DNA of 64,000 bases, taken from Thalassoglobus polymorphus. GTDB taxonomy: Bacteria > Planctomycetota > Planctomycetia > Planctomycetales > Planctomycetaceae. The notes beneath the pieces were generated by a model. The model was given only the letters and a program-made list of their open reading frames with translations, was not told the DNA's origin and did no database searches. The stretch is taken from contig NZ_CP036267.1 in NCBI RefSeq assembly GCF_007744255.1, positions 3,723,500 through 3,787,499 of the forward strand, read 5' to 3'. The translations under genes were made by a program, and so were the position numbers. Positions 8,649 to 17,769 of this stretch are shown piece by piece. The stretch's first letter is position 1, and every line of letters begins with the position of its first letter.

Positions 8649-9476
8649 CTATTTCTTTTTCAACTCAGCCTGAAGATCTTCCAACTTTTTGAGCATCAAC
8701 TTCTGATGAGCCTGAAATTCTTCACGAAGTTTGTGGATGTCTGACTGCAGCGCATTGTTTTGAGGCTTTGCAGGGCCCCAAAGCATCCCGGGGTAACTTT
8801 GAGGAGCGGGCAGAGGATTTTGTAGCCCCTCCAGCGGCAGACTTAATGGTTCCTGAAGAAACAGCTTACGGAAATCGTCATTCATTTGAGCCCATGCTTT
8901 CGGTGTGACAGTGATGTCAAGCAGTTCCTGCTTACGACGAATCGACAGGGTGAGCTGTTTACCTTTGTTCTTCCGAACTTCTTCCTTAAAGTCAATTGGA
9001 GAAGAGATTGATTCTCCGTTGAGTTTGAACAGGAGGTCAAACCTCTGAATGCCTGCCTCGCTGGCAGGGCTTTTTTCAAGAACTTTAGAAATCAACAAAC
9101 CTTCATTGTCAGAAATTCCAATCAATCCGTGATAGCCTTCAGGAATTGATTCGAGAGTTACTCCAATAAAAAACTGCTTCTCAAGAATTTTCTGTGACTC
9201 TTCCGGAGTTTTGTAGCTTGGAAGACCATGAGGAATCGTAACCGGGTTCCCCATCGGAATCCGGTGTTCGGTTCCGTTGGGGCCGATGAAGATAATTTCC
9301 TTCCGGATAATAGTTCTTCTTTGGCCTTCCTCCCCCTGCTCAGCATCTGCATCCGCAGCTTTCGGCTTTGCCGGTGGTTGACCATCCTGAGCCATGCTTA
9401 GACTGGCGTAGAGCGACGCAGCAACGATCAATGCCAAACTTACAGTACCAGACAACCATGTCGACGTCTTGATCAT
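8649..9476 (-). CDS. Secreted PDZ-domain protein
   Basis: The ATG at 9476 has GGAGA five bases upstream and places a signal peptide at the N-terminus (MIKTSTWLSG...AQDG); an earlier in-frame start at 9533 would bury it. The 275-residue mature region has a low-complexity Lys/Ala/Glu linker, a conserved RRTIIRKEIIFIGPNG block, and one PDZ domain at roughly residues 100-195. That domain contains GLLISKVLEKSPASEAGI and LLFKLNGESISSPIDF. A C-terminal helix rich in Lys/Glu/Leu looks like a coiled coil (QSDIHKLREEFQAHQKL). There is no protease domain, so it is not a DegP or CtpA enzyme. It is more likely a periplasmic adaptor. The sigma/anti-sigma operon lies upstream on the same strand, separated by a MITE-2. 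Confidence 0.75.
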   Translation of the reverse strand: MIKTSTWLSGTVSLALIVAASLYASLSMAQDGQPPAKPKAADADAEQGEEGQRRTIIRKEIIFIGPNGTEHRIPMGNPVTIPHGLPSYKTPEESQKILEKQFFIGVTLESIPEGYHGLIGISDNEGLLISKVLEKSPASEAGIQRFDLLFKLNGESISSPIDFKEEVRKNKGKQLTLSIRRKQELLDITVTPKAWAQMNDDFRKLFLQEPLSLPLEGLQNPLPAPQSYPGMLWGPAKPQNNALQSDIHKLREEFQAHQKLMLKKLEDLQAELKKK

Positions 9477-9832
9477 GCTCTTCTCCGATATAGTTTTGAT
9501 CTTAAACGAATGTTTTAGGTTCGACTGCACCATGTTCCACAGCGGTTTCGATTGAAAACATTTGACTCGAACGGGCAGTTAATAATTCGCAACGATATAG
9601 CTTGTGCTTCTCTGCCTACTCGTGCTCATCTCGTACTCATCTCGTTGTGCCATAAACGCAGTCTTAGAATTGATCCTGAGACTTGAAATTGCTCTCTCAA
9701 ACATTGAGAAAGGCGGCTATCCCAGAAGCTTTCGGACTGGTTCAAAATATTTCTCTGCAACAATTTTTTCGCATCGAATCGGCTCAAAATGGAGTCTCTC
9801 AGTGAGTCACGATGTGCCATGACTGAAACCGA
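9477..9832. other. Intergenic gap containing one MITE-2
   Basis: No gene seen. The only recognisable content is the MITE-2 at 9668-9742. A short tandem CTCGT/CTCAT run at about 9618-9645 shows no known function. Confidence 0.6.
9668..9742 (+). mobile_element. MITE-2 copy (75 bp)
   Basis: Flanked on the left by TTAG (9664-9667). Begins AATTGATCCTGAGACTTG and ends CTTTCGGACTGGTT, with CTCTCAAACATTGAGA in the middle. The right target-site copy is not intact (CAAA). Confidence 0.8.
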
Positions 9833-10579
9833 TCAGTGAACGGAATGGCGGATCAGAATTGTTTCTGCCGGGACAACAACTTCCTGACCGTTCCCAACAG
9901 GCACACTCCGAGAGCTTTGACTTCGTTCGATTGTGTAACCTTTCTGGCGAAGTTCTTGCAAGAACTTTTGTTGATGTGTCCAATCTGAACTGGAGCCATC
10001 GATATCTGAAAATCTGTAATTCGAAGACGCAGCAGCCTGAGCAACCGGTCTGTTTTGGTTCGGCCCAATTTGCTTCGGCGCAACCTGATTAGGATTGTTT
10101 TGAGCTAGCTGGTCCACCCGACGAAGACCTGAGTCTCTCGTCGCTGATTCACTTCTCTCTGGAGAAATTTCAATCACGGGAGAGTTCAATTCCCGCAAAG
10201 AGGGCTCCGATCGCTGTTGAACGATTGAATCTGTATTCGGAATTGAACCGAAATGTTTTGCCTCAAATCCGAGAAACGCTCCGATTGTCACCGCTGCTGC
10301 CAACGACAGGAAAGGACGAAAATTGTATCGCTTTCCCGGTTCCGGAGCCTGAGCCGAGGAGACATGAGAATCGACGACATCAACGGGTTCACTTTCTTCC
10401 GTGGCAAAATAGGAAGCCAGAATCTGATTCTCGACGAACCCCAAAGACAACTTTCTCCAGGCATCATCATCCGCATGCTCATCGAGAGAACGAAGGAAAT
10501 TCACCTGCGATTGTTCATCGAGTTCACCGTCGATACAACGTTGAATCTGTAATTCGAAATCGATCTGATTCTCACTCAT
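9833..10579 (-). CDS. Probable anti-sigma factor, single-pass membrane protein
   Basis: The ATG at 10579 overlaps the stop codon of the ECF sigma gene (ATGA), implying translational coupling. Residues 1-60 (IQRCIDGELDEQSQVNFLRS at about 12-31) resemble the helical N-terminal sigma-binding region of anti-sigma factors. The classical HxxxCxxC zinc motif is absent. A hydrophobic segment at about 87-106 (FLSLAAAVTIGAFLGF) would cross the membrane. It is followed by an Asn/Pro/Gln-rich linker and a small C-terminal periplasmic domain. Assignment rests on gene order, topology and the N-terminal resemblance rather than on a clear domain match. Confidence 0.7.
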   Translation of the reverse strand: MSENQIDFELQIQRCIDGELDEQSQVNFLRSLDEHADDDAWRKLSLGFVENQILASYFATEESEPVDVVDSHVSSAQAPEPGKRYNFRPFLSLAAAVTIGAFLGFEAKHFGSIPNTDSIVQQRSEPSLRELNSPVIEISPERSESATRDSGLRRVDQLAQNNPNQVAPKQIGPNQNRPVAQAAASSNYRFSDIDGSSSDWTHQQKFLQELRQKGYTIERSQSSRSVPVGNGQEVVVPAETILIRHSVH

Positions 10580-11133
10580 CGTTCATCCTCGGAATCCAGC
10601 TGTTTCAAAAGTCTCTGCAATTGTCGCTTCGCTTTAAGAAGTCGATGCTCGATCGCGTTGGTACTCACACCCAACCGATCTGCAAGTTGTTTGTACGTCC
10701 ACTTCTCTGCATGTTTCAGTATTAAGATTTCCCGATCCGATTCACTGAGTTGATCCATCACTTTGCGAATCGACTCGCGACGTTCGGTTCGTAGAATCAG
10801 AGCCATCGGATCCGTACCAGATTGCTCATTCGGGAGAACACGTTCTTGTTGACCGCGAATCAGTTTTCTGTATCTACCTGCTTTCCGCCGAAACTGAAGA
10901 ACCTGTCGAATCGCCACTTGATAGAGCCACGCTTCGGCTTTAGCAGGGTCAGTTGGACGTAAGTCTGCTTTGGCAACAGCCAAGCTGACTTCCTGAAAGA
11001 CATCATCAACTTCATCTGCGTTTTCAAGTCGGTTCCGTAGAATCTTCCGCAACCAACTCTCGTTCTCACTCAAGGTTCGAACCCAGAATGAATCGTCCGT
11101 CAGTTCTAGCTGATTCTTTGATGTAGACGTCAT
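10576..11133 (-). CDS. ECF-type RNA polymerase sigma factor
   Basis: The 185-residue product has sigma region 2 (WLRKILRNRLENADEVDDVF, about 35-54, then EAWLYQVAIRQVLQFRRKAG) and region 4 with a helix-turn-helix near the end (WTYKQLADRLGVSTNAIEHR). Nothing lies between them, as in ECF sigma factors. The ATG at 11133 is chosen; a GTG four codons upstream is possible, and neither has a good ribosome binding site. The planctomycete type with this region-2 spacing is common. It is co-transcribed with the overlapping anti-sigma gene and is divergent from the secretin cluster. Targets are unknown. Confidence 0.88.
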   Translation of the reverse strand: MTSTSKNQLELTDDSFWVRTLSENESWLRKILRNRLENADEVDDVFQEVSLAVAKADLRPTDPAKAEAWLYQVAIRQVLQFRRKAGRYRKLIRGQQERVLPNEQSGTDPMALILRTERRESIRKVMDQLSESDREILILKHAEKWTYKQLADRLGVSTNAIEHRLLKAKRQLQRLLKQLDSEDER

Positions 11134-11606
11134 GAGTTCATACACACTGTATTACAGTTGCCGGTCACCCCTATGACCGGAAAAGTTCTCACCCGAAAAT
11201 AAGATTTTTGCGAAATTCCTTTTTAACGCATTTCTTGCCCCAGCGGCAGTATCTGCCAATGAGATCGACATTTTCGAGCCCATGGTGGCAAATTGGCCCA
11301 ATCGACGCTCTTCGCGGCAGAATTTGCCGCTACCGGCGGGCACCGGTTTGAAAACTGCCGCCAGAGAGACCCTGAGAAAATTGCCATAAGACACGACTAC
11401 TGTGGTGGTTACAGCAACATCCAATTCTGCATGTTAAATTAAAACGATTAGCAATAACGATTCTGCGGGAAAAACGCCCTTGCTTTCACTCAAAGTAAGG
11501 TTCTCTTGCGCCAAGTGACGATCATAAAAGTGGCGAAGTGCAGGAGCACGCACTTTGCCACATTAGATTCTATTCGTGCCAAGCAGACCCAGTTGATGGA
11601 ACGATC
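11134..11606. promoter_or_regulatory. Divergent control region with repeated GCGGCAG dyads
   Basis: This gap separates the ECF sigma operon (minus) from the secretin operon (plus). It contains GGCAGTATCTGCC at 11245-11257 and GCGGCAGAATTTGCCGC at 11314-11330, both dyads, and an inverted CTGCCGCC at about 11355. The motif GCGGCAG therefore appears three times in about 115 bp. These could be operator sites or hairpins in a leader. The -10/-35 elements are not clear. Confidence 0.4.
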
Positions 11607-13169
11607 ATGGCATTATCAAAACTCTCACTAATCCCGCGAAAACTTGCCTTATTGGCCATCCTGGCAAGTCCCTTCATGAATTTGGTTCAGGTCGAAGCAC
11701 AGGAACCGAAGCAAAAAGTTTCGGGTCTCGTCGAAGAGATCGTGACAGCTGAGGTCGAGCTTGAAGTAAGCATGCGGCGTTCGAAAATCCTTCGAATGCA
11801 GAAGGATGTTTTTCGAGCTGCTGTCGCTGACCCGAGCATCCTTGAATTTGTCGCCTTCGGCTCGAAAGAGATCGAAATTATCGGTAAGCAAACCGGTAGC
11901 ACAACGGTCACCATGTGGCTCGGAAATGAGCAAGACGCCGAACTTCTCAGCATGCTCGTAACAGTTGTCAAAGATGACGGTGTCGATGCACAACGACGGT
12001 TTGAGTACAGCGAGTTGCAGGCAATGGTGAACGAGATGTTCCCAAACAGCCGAATTCAGCTCATCCCAATCGCTGATAAAGTCATTCTTCGTGGACAAGC
12101 TCGCGACGAAGAAGAGGCAGTCGAAATCACTTCGATCGTCGGTGAGCAGATGGGCAACAACAACTACAATAATGGTGGAAATCTTCTGGGGAACATTACT
12201 GCCTCAGAACCGTTTCCCGATGCCTCGACACTCCCGCAAGCTCGCTTAATCAACTTGCTTGATATCCCTGGAGAAAAACAGGTCCTTCTGAAAGTCCGAA
12301 TTGCAGAACTACAACGTTCCGCAAGCCGTGAACTCGGAGCTGACTTCCAGGGGAGCTTCAAAGAGTTTACGTTCGCCAACGGTTTAACTGGAGCCGGAAA
12401 CGCCTTATTGACTGGAACGTTTTCTGAGGGTGGATTCGATGTCGTTCTCAAAGCATTAGTTGGGAATGGTACAGCAAAAATTCTTTCAGAACCGAACCTA
12501 GTCGTCTTGAGTGGCGAATCTGCAACATTCCTGTCAGGGGGAGAGTTCGCTGTCCCGACAGTTGTGGGGGTCGGTGGAGCCCAGGCGGCGACTACAAGCT
12601 TCCGAGGATTTGGAACGTCGGTCGACTTCTCACCAACGGTACTCGATAAAGATCGTATCCGATTGCGAGTCGCTCCTTCGTTCACCACATTGAATAAGTC
12701 AAACTCTGTCAACGGAATTCCTGGTGTCGACAGTCGATCAACGAGCACTGTTGTCGAGATGCGTGAAGGCCAAACGTTTGCAATCGCAGGACTTATTCAG
12801 GAGCAGCAAGCAAGCGAATCATCCCGATTGCCGTTCCTGGGCGAAGTGCCCGGCCTGAACGTCCTGACGGAAAGTAAATCAGTTTCACGAGATGAGTCGG
12901 AACTCCTGATCCTTGTCTCACCGGAACTTGTCCATCCACTTGAGCCAGATCAGGCTCCACAGATTCTGCCTGGCATGGAAGTGACTGAACCGAATGACCT
13001 CGACTTCTTCCTCTTCGGAGACCTCGAAGGCCGAGCAGAAAGCCATCACCGCAGCACTGTCTGGCCTTTGTACAAAAGCCGGATGAAGCGATGCGGGTAC
13101 TACGAAATGGACAAAAACCACAAGTCCAAGAAGTACTACCTGAATGGATCTCACGGATTCAGTGAATAA
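11607..13169 (+). CDS. Tad/Flp pilus-type outer-membrane secretin (CpaC/RcpA family)
   Basis: The ATG at 11607, just after GGAACGATC, gives a signal peptide (KLALLAILASPFMNLVQVEA). An upstream in-frame start at 11538 would lack one. The N-terminal pilus-formation domain contains RRSKILRMQKDVFRAAVADP. A BON-like region (IADKVILRGQARDEEEAVEI) precedes the bacterial type II/III secretin domain, with KQVLLKVRIAELQRSASRELG, ALVGNGTAKILSEPNLVVLSG and the C-terminal RLPFLGEVPGLN...ELLILVSPELV. A charged Cys/His/Lys-rich tail of about 60 residues after the secretin domain is unusual. Two lipoprotein genes follow on the same strand. The ATPase, platform and pilin genes of a complete Tad system are not in the window. 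Confidence 0.88.
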   Translation: MALSKLSLIPRKLALLAILASPFMNLVQVEAQEPKQKVSGLVEEIVTAEVELEVSMRRSKILRMQKDVFRAAVADPSILEFVAFGSKEIEIIGKQTGSTTVTMWLGNEQDAELLSMLVTVVKDDGVDAQRRFEYSELQAMVNEMFPNSRIQLIPIADKVILRGQARDEEEAVEITSIVGEQMGNNNYNNGGNLLGNITASEPFPDASTLPQARLINLLDIPGEKQVLLKVRIAELQRSASRELGADFQGSFKEFTFANGLTGAGNALLTGTFSEGGFDVVLKALVGNGTAKILSEPNLVVLSGESATFLSGGEFAVPTVVGVGGAQAATTSFRGFGTSVDFSPTVLDKDRIRLRVAPSFTTLNKSNSVNGIPGVDSRSTSTVVEMREGQTFAIAGLIQEQQASESSRLPFLGEVPGLNVLTESKSVSRDESELLILVSPELVHPLEPDQAPQILPGMEVTEPNDLDFFLFGDLEGRAESHHRSTVWPLYKSRMKRCGYYEMDKNHKSKKYYLNGSHGFSE

Positions 13170-13270
13170 TCGAAACTTGTTACGCGACCCACACCTACTC
13201 ATCCACAAGCTCAAACGACCTGACTCCCCCGACAACTTCTGTCTGGGGCCTAAATAAGGGGGACAATTCC

Positions 13271-13846
13271 ATGTTACGTTTACTTCGCCAAGGAGCATTG
13301 TTATCCGCAGTGACCTGCACAGGCTTGCTGGTCGGATGCACACACTGCGAAAAGTGCGCATACATGGGTGACATTACTCCTCATCCACTCGGCACAATTT
13401 CGGACCCTGTCTGGCAACAGCAGGAAACGAACGCAGAAGCTTCCGATTTCGTGATTCATGAACATGAGTGGAACGGAAACACAGTTGATCTGAACCTGGC
13501 TGGCAAAGATCACGTGAAGCAAATTGCTGCTCGACTTGAATCGACACCGTTCCCAGTCTTGATCGAGCGAAGCTCAATGAGCGTCGATCCAGACTCACGG
13601 TTTAAATATCCCGTCAACAACGATGCTGAACTCGACATTGCGAGAAGAAACCTCGTGATTGCCGCACTTCAAGACATGGGTATCTACGACGCCGAAGAGC
13701 GTGTGGTCGTTTCCCCAGCATTGACTCCAGGCTACACCGGATTCCAAGCACAGGGTGCATATGCCCGTGGCATGGGAATCCGCAGCGGTGGCGGTGGCGG
13801 TGGATTCGGCGGTGGTGGAGGAGGAGGCGGAGGCGCCGGCTTCTAA
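13271..13846 (+). CDS. Gly-rich lipoprotein of the secretin cluster (CpaD-like candidate)
   Basis: The signal peptide ends in a lipobox LLVGC (Cys at 23), predicting a lipoprotein. The central part has HVKQIAARLESTPFPVLIER and DAELDIARRNLVIAALQDMG. This resembles the peptidoglycan-associated/OmpA-like or CpaD arrangement in which a numbered list of residues is followed by an orientation-sensitive helix. The last 20 residues are nearly all Gly (two runs of six and nine separated by Phe). It follows the secretin by about 100 bp and likely belongs to its operon. A role in secretin assembly or anchoring is inferred from position. Confidence 0.65.
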   Translation: MLRLLRQGALLSAVTCTGLLVGCTHCEKCAYMGDITPHPLGTISDPVWQQQETNAEASDFVIHEHEWNGNTVDLNLAGKDHVKQIAARLESTPFPVLIERSSMSVDPDSRFKYPVNNDAELDIARRNLVIAALQDMGIYDAEERVVVSPALTPGYTGFQAQGAYARGMGIRSGGGGGGFGGGGGGGGGAGF

Positions 13847-13879
13847 GCCACTCCTTCGAACCTGATCGAATACGAAAAC

Positions 13880-13918
13880 CCGAAATTCTCGAGCTGTTTT
13901 TCAGCTCGGGAATTTCGG
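13880..13918 (+). terminator. Long hairpin between the two lipoprotein genes
   Basis: A 17-base arm at 13880-13896 (CCGAAATTCTCGAGCTG) pairs with 13902-13918 around a TTTTT loop, with a single G-U wobble. There is no T-tract after it. It may partly terminate or protect the upstream mRNA, changing the dose of the TPR lipoprotein relative to the secretin. Confidence 0.55.
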
Positions 13919-13970
13919 CAATGAGACTGAGGGTGAAATCGTTTTCTGTGACTGTAAAGGAGTAAGGATT

Positions 13971-14705
13971 ATGTCCAAGGATCGGACAAAAAGTTTGCTA
14001 GCGGCTTCATTGTGTGCCGCCATCGTGCTAGCAAGCGGATGTGCTTCGAAGGGAATTCCTTTGACTGCGTCCGCTAAGAAGTCGACAGCCAAAGAGCTCG
14101 ACATGCAGTACAGTATGGCGCGAGCACATGAGCAGGAAGGAAAGCTCGCTGAAGCACATCAGCTGTATGAGTCAATCTACCAGGCTAACCCGGACAGTTC
14201 AGAGGTGTGCCATCGGTTGGGTGTCGTCAAAGTCCGAATCGGTAAAACGACTGAGGGGATTACCTACCTGATGGAAGCCGATGCTCTCTCTCCGAATGAT
14301 GCCAAAATCAAAAGTGATTTGGGCTATGCTCATATCCTTCAAGGAGAATTTGACATCGCTGAAGGCTTCTTAAGAGATTCTCTCAACTTGAACCCAACCG
14401 ACATGAGATCGGTAAACAACCTCGCGTTGTCAGTTGGACATCAAGGTCGAATGGAAGAAAGCTTTACGATCTACCGGTCAGTCATGAGTGATGCAGAAGC
14501 CCATGCGAACATCGGGTTTGTCTACTCCGAACAAGGCAATGCCGAAATGGCAATGCGGCACTACGACATCGCGCTGGATAAAGACCCATCACTGAAGTCA
14601 GCTGCCGAGGCACTTGTTCAGATGAACGAAATTCAAACTCAAGTGATCGCATCACAAAAGAAAATGAACGAGAGTGGGATTCAACTCACAAACGGAGAGA
14701 TGTAA
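13971..14705 (+). CDS. TPR-repeat lipoprotein (TadD-like)
   Basis: AAGGAG lies eight bases before the ATG. The leader ends in a lipobox (VLASGC, Cys at 24). The remainder is tetratricopeptide repeats: YSMARAHEQEGKLAEAHQLY, VCHRLGVVKVRIGKTTEGIT, IKSDLGYAHILQGEFDIAEG, and two to three more. The size (244 residues) and position behind a CpaC-type secretin fit TadD, a lipoprotein needed for Tad pilus assembly. The TPR type alone does not prove it. A MITE-2 copy begins three bases after the TAA stop. Confidence 0.75.
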   Translation: MSKDRTKSLLAASLCAAIVLASGCASKGIPLTASAKKSTAKELDMQYSMARAHEQEGKLAEAHQLYESIYQANPDSSEVCHRLGVVKVRIGKTTEGITYLMEADALSPNDAKIKSDLGYAHILQGEFDIAEGFLRDSLNLNPTDMRSVNNLALSVGHQGRMEESFTIYRSVMSDAEAHANIGFVYSEQGNAEMAMRHYDIALDKDPSLKSAAEALVQMNEIQTQVIASQKKMNESGIQLTNGEM

Positions 14706-14707
14706 GA

Positions 14708-14798
14708 GAGCCAGCCCGACAACTCTTGGAATTGCCGCTCTCCTCAACATTTGAGTGAGCAAGACATGAGCGAGCAATTTCAGGTTTCAGGATCAGTT
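14708..14798 (-). mobile_element. MITE-2 copy with internal duplication (91 bp)
   Basis: Begins AGCCAGCCCGAC and ends AATTTCAGGTTTCAGGATCAGTT, followed by CTAA at 14799-14802. The centre contains an extra stretch of about 17 bp, with GAGTGAGCAAGACATGAGC and GAGCAATTT side by side, so this copy is longer than the 74-75 bp norm. A decayed MITE-1 follows directly. Confidence 0.65.
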
Positions 14799-14802
14799 CT
14801 AA

Positions 14803-14880
14803 TCTCTGCCTCGACGTATTGCCTCGTGGCGTGCAATCGATGAACCCATAAAAGTGGCCTTCACACGGATAAAACCTCTC
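14803..14880 (+). repeat. Truncated MITE-1 remnant
   Basis: TGCCTCGTGGCG and AAAGTGGCCTTCAC match the body of full MITE-1 copies, but the left end is missing and is replaced by the MITE-2 at 14708-14798. Confidence 0.5.
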
Positions 14881-15004
14881 AATGCCGACACCGTTCTCCC
14901 GAATCCGACGGGAGGACTCAATTCCAGAGAATCTGGAAGACCCGCTTTCATTGCCCCGTGACGAGAAAAATTCCTCCGCTATACTTTGTTATGGAGGAAT
15001 ACTC

Positions 15005-16009
15005 ATGAGAGAAAATAATTTATTGCCCATCGCTGGCGAAGAGACAGGGATTTACGAAGATCCCCTCGACTTGATGGATGAGATTGATCGGCTCAAAGTC
15101 GCGAAAGATGCCACAATTCTCGCCCACTACTATGTTGACGGTGAAATCCAGGATATTGCTGACTTTGCTGGTGATTCTCTGCAACTGGCTCGAGATGCGG
15201 TAAATGTGACAACATCGACCATTGTCTTTGCTGGTGTTCACTTTATGGCTGAAACCGCCAAAATGCTGAATCCGGAGAAGACTGTCCTGCTGCCTGATCT
15301 TCAGGCGGGATGTTCCTTGTCAGAAAGCTGTCCCGCGGACAAACTGGCTGCATATCAGGCAGAATTACGGGCGAAAGGTCACGACATCGTGACTGTTGCC
15401 TATATTAACACCTCAGCAGCAGTGAAAAGCTTGTGTGACTGGATCGTCACTAGTGGAAACGCACGCGAAGTCGTCGAAAACCGCGTTCCCAAGGACAAAG
15501 AAATTCTGTTTGTCCCCGATCAGCACCTCGGACGGTACCTGATGGAAGTGACCGGGCGCGAGATGATCCTGTGGCCCGGATCGTGCATGGTTCACGAAGT
15601 CTTTAGCTTGCAGGATTTAATTCGTGCGAAAAAGAATAACCCGGACTCCCTCGTCATCTCGCATCCGGAATGCCCTCAAAATATTCTAGATGTTTCCGAT
15701 TTTGTGGGTGGTACGGAGAAAATGCGTCAGCATGTCGCAGCGATTCAAGAGCCGAAAACATTCCTCGTCGCAACCGAAGCGAACATGATTCACCCGCTGG
15801 AAGCCATTGCTCCGCAGCATGAATTCATACCCGTCCCTGGGATTATGACCGACACTGGTGAAACCTGCGCCTGTAATCGCTGCCCGCACATGGCCAGGAA
15901 CACACTTCAAAAAGTGCGTGATTGCCTGAAACGCGGAAAACCCGAAATTCTCTGGCAACCCTACTTCGACAAAGCCAAAGAAGTTGTCTCCCGAAGTTTG
16001 CTGCAATAG
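15005..16009 (+). CDS. nadA: Quinolinate synthase NadA
   Basis: The ATG at 15005 is chosen because GGAGGAA ends five bases upstream; a longer frame from 14882 has no such signal. The product (334 residues) condenses iminoaspartate with dihydroxyacetone phosphate to quinolinate in NAD synthesis. Three 4Fe-4S-ligand regions are visible: [26 protein letters not shown] and [32 protein letters not shown] near the N-terminus contains the substrate-binding Tyr/His. A TATACT element at 14980-14985 may be the -10 of its promoter, giving a very short leader. No nadB or nadC is adjacent. Confidence 0.95.
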   Translation: MRENNLLPIAGEETGIYEDPLDLMDEIDRLKVAKDATILAHYYVDGEIQDIADFAGDSLQLARDAVNVTTSTIVFAGVHFMAETAKMLNPEKTVLLPDLQAGCSLSESCPADKLAAYQAELRAKGHDIVTVAYINTSAAVKSLCDWIVTSGNAREVVENRVPKDKEILFVPDQHLGRYLMEVTGREMILWPGSCMVHEVFSLQDLIRAKKNNPDSLVISHPECPQNILDVSDFVGGTEKMRQHVAAIQEPKTFLVATEANMIHPLEAIAPQHEFIPVPGIMTDTGETCACNRCPHMARNTLQKVRDCLKRGKPEILWQPYFDKAKEVVSRSLLQ

Positions 16010-16395
16010 ACCCTTTTCATGCTCTTTCCTGCCTGTAAAGATACCGGGCAGCAAGTGAAAAGCGACTTTTCCGGTCACAGAGCTTATTGCGAATTCGAAA
16101 ATTGCTGACGATTCAACGGGCAAGTTTGAATCGTCAGCAAACATCGATAGAATGCGGGTTGCATTCAAATGTTCCGTTCTGTTTTCGCTGAGCTCAGTAA
16201 AAAAATCGGGACTGACTTGAGTGCAGCATTTTGTTTGTCATCATGCAATCCTGCCGAAGAATCGACACCAACGAAACGTCCTGTCGGACTTGAAGTGACA
16301 CGTGGCTCGATGTGTTGTGCAGGCTCGTTGGCCGACTCATCATACGTTGCGGGTCGTCATTTCAGCTAATAATGAACCAGTAGTAAGAAACAATT
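16010..16395. other. Intergenic gap between nadA and gltA with a perfect 15-bp hairpin
   Basis: Holds the hairpin at 16102-16140. A 66-codon frame at 16169-16369 is Cys/Ser-rich with no ribosome binding site and is not called. The gltA promoter is presumably in the last 100 bp, but I cannot pick it out. Confidence 0.5.
16102..16140 (+). terminator. Perfect 15-bp inverted repeat after nadA
   Basis: TTGCTGACGATTCAA at 16102-16116 and TTGAATCGTCAGCAA at 16126-16140 pair without mismatch around a 9-base loop. Position 90 bp downstream of nadA suggests a terminator or mRNA 3-prime structure. The flanks lack a T-run, so an operator is the alternative. Confidence 0.5.
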
Positions 16396-17679
16396 ATGCC
16401 TGAGACTCTGACAGTTACCGACAATCGCACTGGGAAGACATTTGAGATTCCTGTCACTCATGACACGATTCGTGCACTCGATCTTCGGCAAATTAAGGTC
16501 AAGGAAGACGATTTCGGGCTGATGACGTACGATCCGGGCTACACGAACACATCATCGTGCATAAGTAGAGTGACTTATATCGATGGTGAGAAAGGGATTC
16601 TGGAATATCGAGGATATCCCATTGAACAGCTTGCTGAGAAAAGTTCGTTCATGGAAGTCGCCTATCTGCTTTTAAACGGTGAGCTTCCTAAAAAGGACGA
16701 GCTTTCCGGTTGGGAAGAGGAGATCCATCACCACACGGTCGTTCACGAGAACATCAAACGACAGATGGAATCGTTTCGCTACGATGCTCACCCAATGGGA
16801 ATGATCATCAGCACTGTGGCTGCTCTCTCAACATTTTACCCAGAAGCGAAAAACGTTCGCTGTGCAGAAAATCGCAGACTGCAAATCAAACGGCTGATTG
16901 CGAAAGTTCCGACGATCGCAGCCTTCACATTTCGGCATAGTCAGGGGCATCCGTATGTCTACCCGAACAACAAGCTCAGCTACACCGAAAACTTCCTGAC
17001 GATGATGTTCCGGATGGTTGGAAATGATTACGAGCCAAATCCAGCGATCGTGAAAGCACTCGACGTCTTGTTCACATTACATGCGGACCATGAGCAAAAT
17101 TGCTCCGCGAGTGTTATGAGAGCGATTGGCTCTTCGGAAGCCGATCCTTACTCCGCATGGGCAGGAGCTGCGGCAGCCCTGTACGGACCACTTCATGGAG
17201 GAGCGAACGAAGCGGTCCTACGAATGCTGAATGAAATCGGCGACGTTAGCAAAGTCCCGGAATACATGAAAAAATGTAAGAACGGCGAGTTACGCTTGAT
17301 GGGCTTCGGTCATCGGGTTTACAAGAACTACGATCCTCGGGCACGTATTATCAAGAAATGTGCTGATGACGTTTTTGAAGTGACTGGGCGAAATCCATTA
17401 TTGGATGTGGCGTTGGAACTCGAACGAATTGCTCTTGAAGACGAATACTTCGTCAAACGAAAACTCTACCCCAATGTCGATTTCTACTCAGGTCTGATTT
17501 ATCAGGCAATCGGCTTGCCGGTCACGATGTTCCCCGTCCTGTTTGCTATCCCGCGAACTATTGGCTGGCTTGCTCAATGGGCGGAATCACTTGAGGACAA
17601 AGAGCAACGCATTCAACGTCCACGACAGGTGTTCCTGGGCGAGCGAGAAAGAGACTACGTTGCGATGGACCAGCGATAG
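16396..17679 (+). CDS. gltA: Citrate synthase
   Basis: At 427 residues this is the long type II bacterial citrate synthase, which makes citrate from acetyl-CoA and oxaloacetate. The N-terminal beta domain (TYDPGYTNTSSCISRVTYID) is present. Catalytic regions include LFTLHADHEQNCSASV, YGPLHGGANEAVLRML (catalytic His), and MGFGHRVYKNYDPRARIIKK (His plus substrate Arg), with the final Asp in LYPNVDFYSG. An intrinsic terminator lies directly downstream. Confidence 0.96.
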   Translation: MPETLTVTDNRTGKTFEIPVTHDTIRALDLRQIKVKEDDFGLMTYDPGYTNTSSCISRVTYIDGEKGILEYRGYPIEQLAEKSSFMEVAYLLLNGELPKKDELSGWEEEIHHHTVVHENIKRQMESFRYDAHPMGMIISTVAALSTFYPEAKNVRCAENRRLQIKRLIAKVPTIAAFTFRHSQGHPYVYPNNKLSYTENFLTMMFRMVGNDYEPNPAIVKALDVLFTLHADHEQNCSASVMRAIGSSEADPYSAWAGAAAALYGPLHGGANEAVLRMLNEIGDVSKVPEYMKKCKNGELRLMGFGHRVYKNYDPRARIIKKCADDVFEVTGRNPLLDVALELERIALEDEYFVKRKLYPNVDFYSGLIYQAIGLPVTMFPVLFAIPRTIGWLAQWAESLEDKEQRIQRPRQVFLGERERDYVAMDQR

Positions 17680-17728
17680 GTCTCTTCTTAAAGACAACAG
17701 GGCGACGACCAATTTCAGGTTGCCATTC

Positions 17729-17769
17729 AGTTTCGCACCCGGCTTAAAGCCAGTTGCGAAACTTTTTTT
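17729..17769 (+). terminator. Intrinsic terminator of gltA
   Basis: AGTTTCGCA at 17729-17737 pairs with TGCGAAACT at 17755-17763. An inner GGCT/AGCC pairing sits in the loop and seven T residues follow (17763-17769). This is a textbook rho-independent terminator for the plus strand, between convergent genes. Confidence 0.9.

Noticed and set aside
16169-16369. 66-codon frame before gltA
   Set aside because: No ribosome binding site and random-looking product; region more likely holds the gltA promoter.
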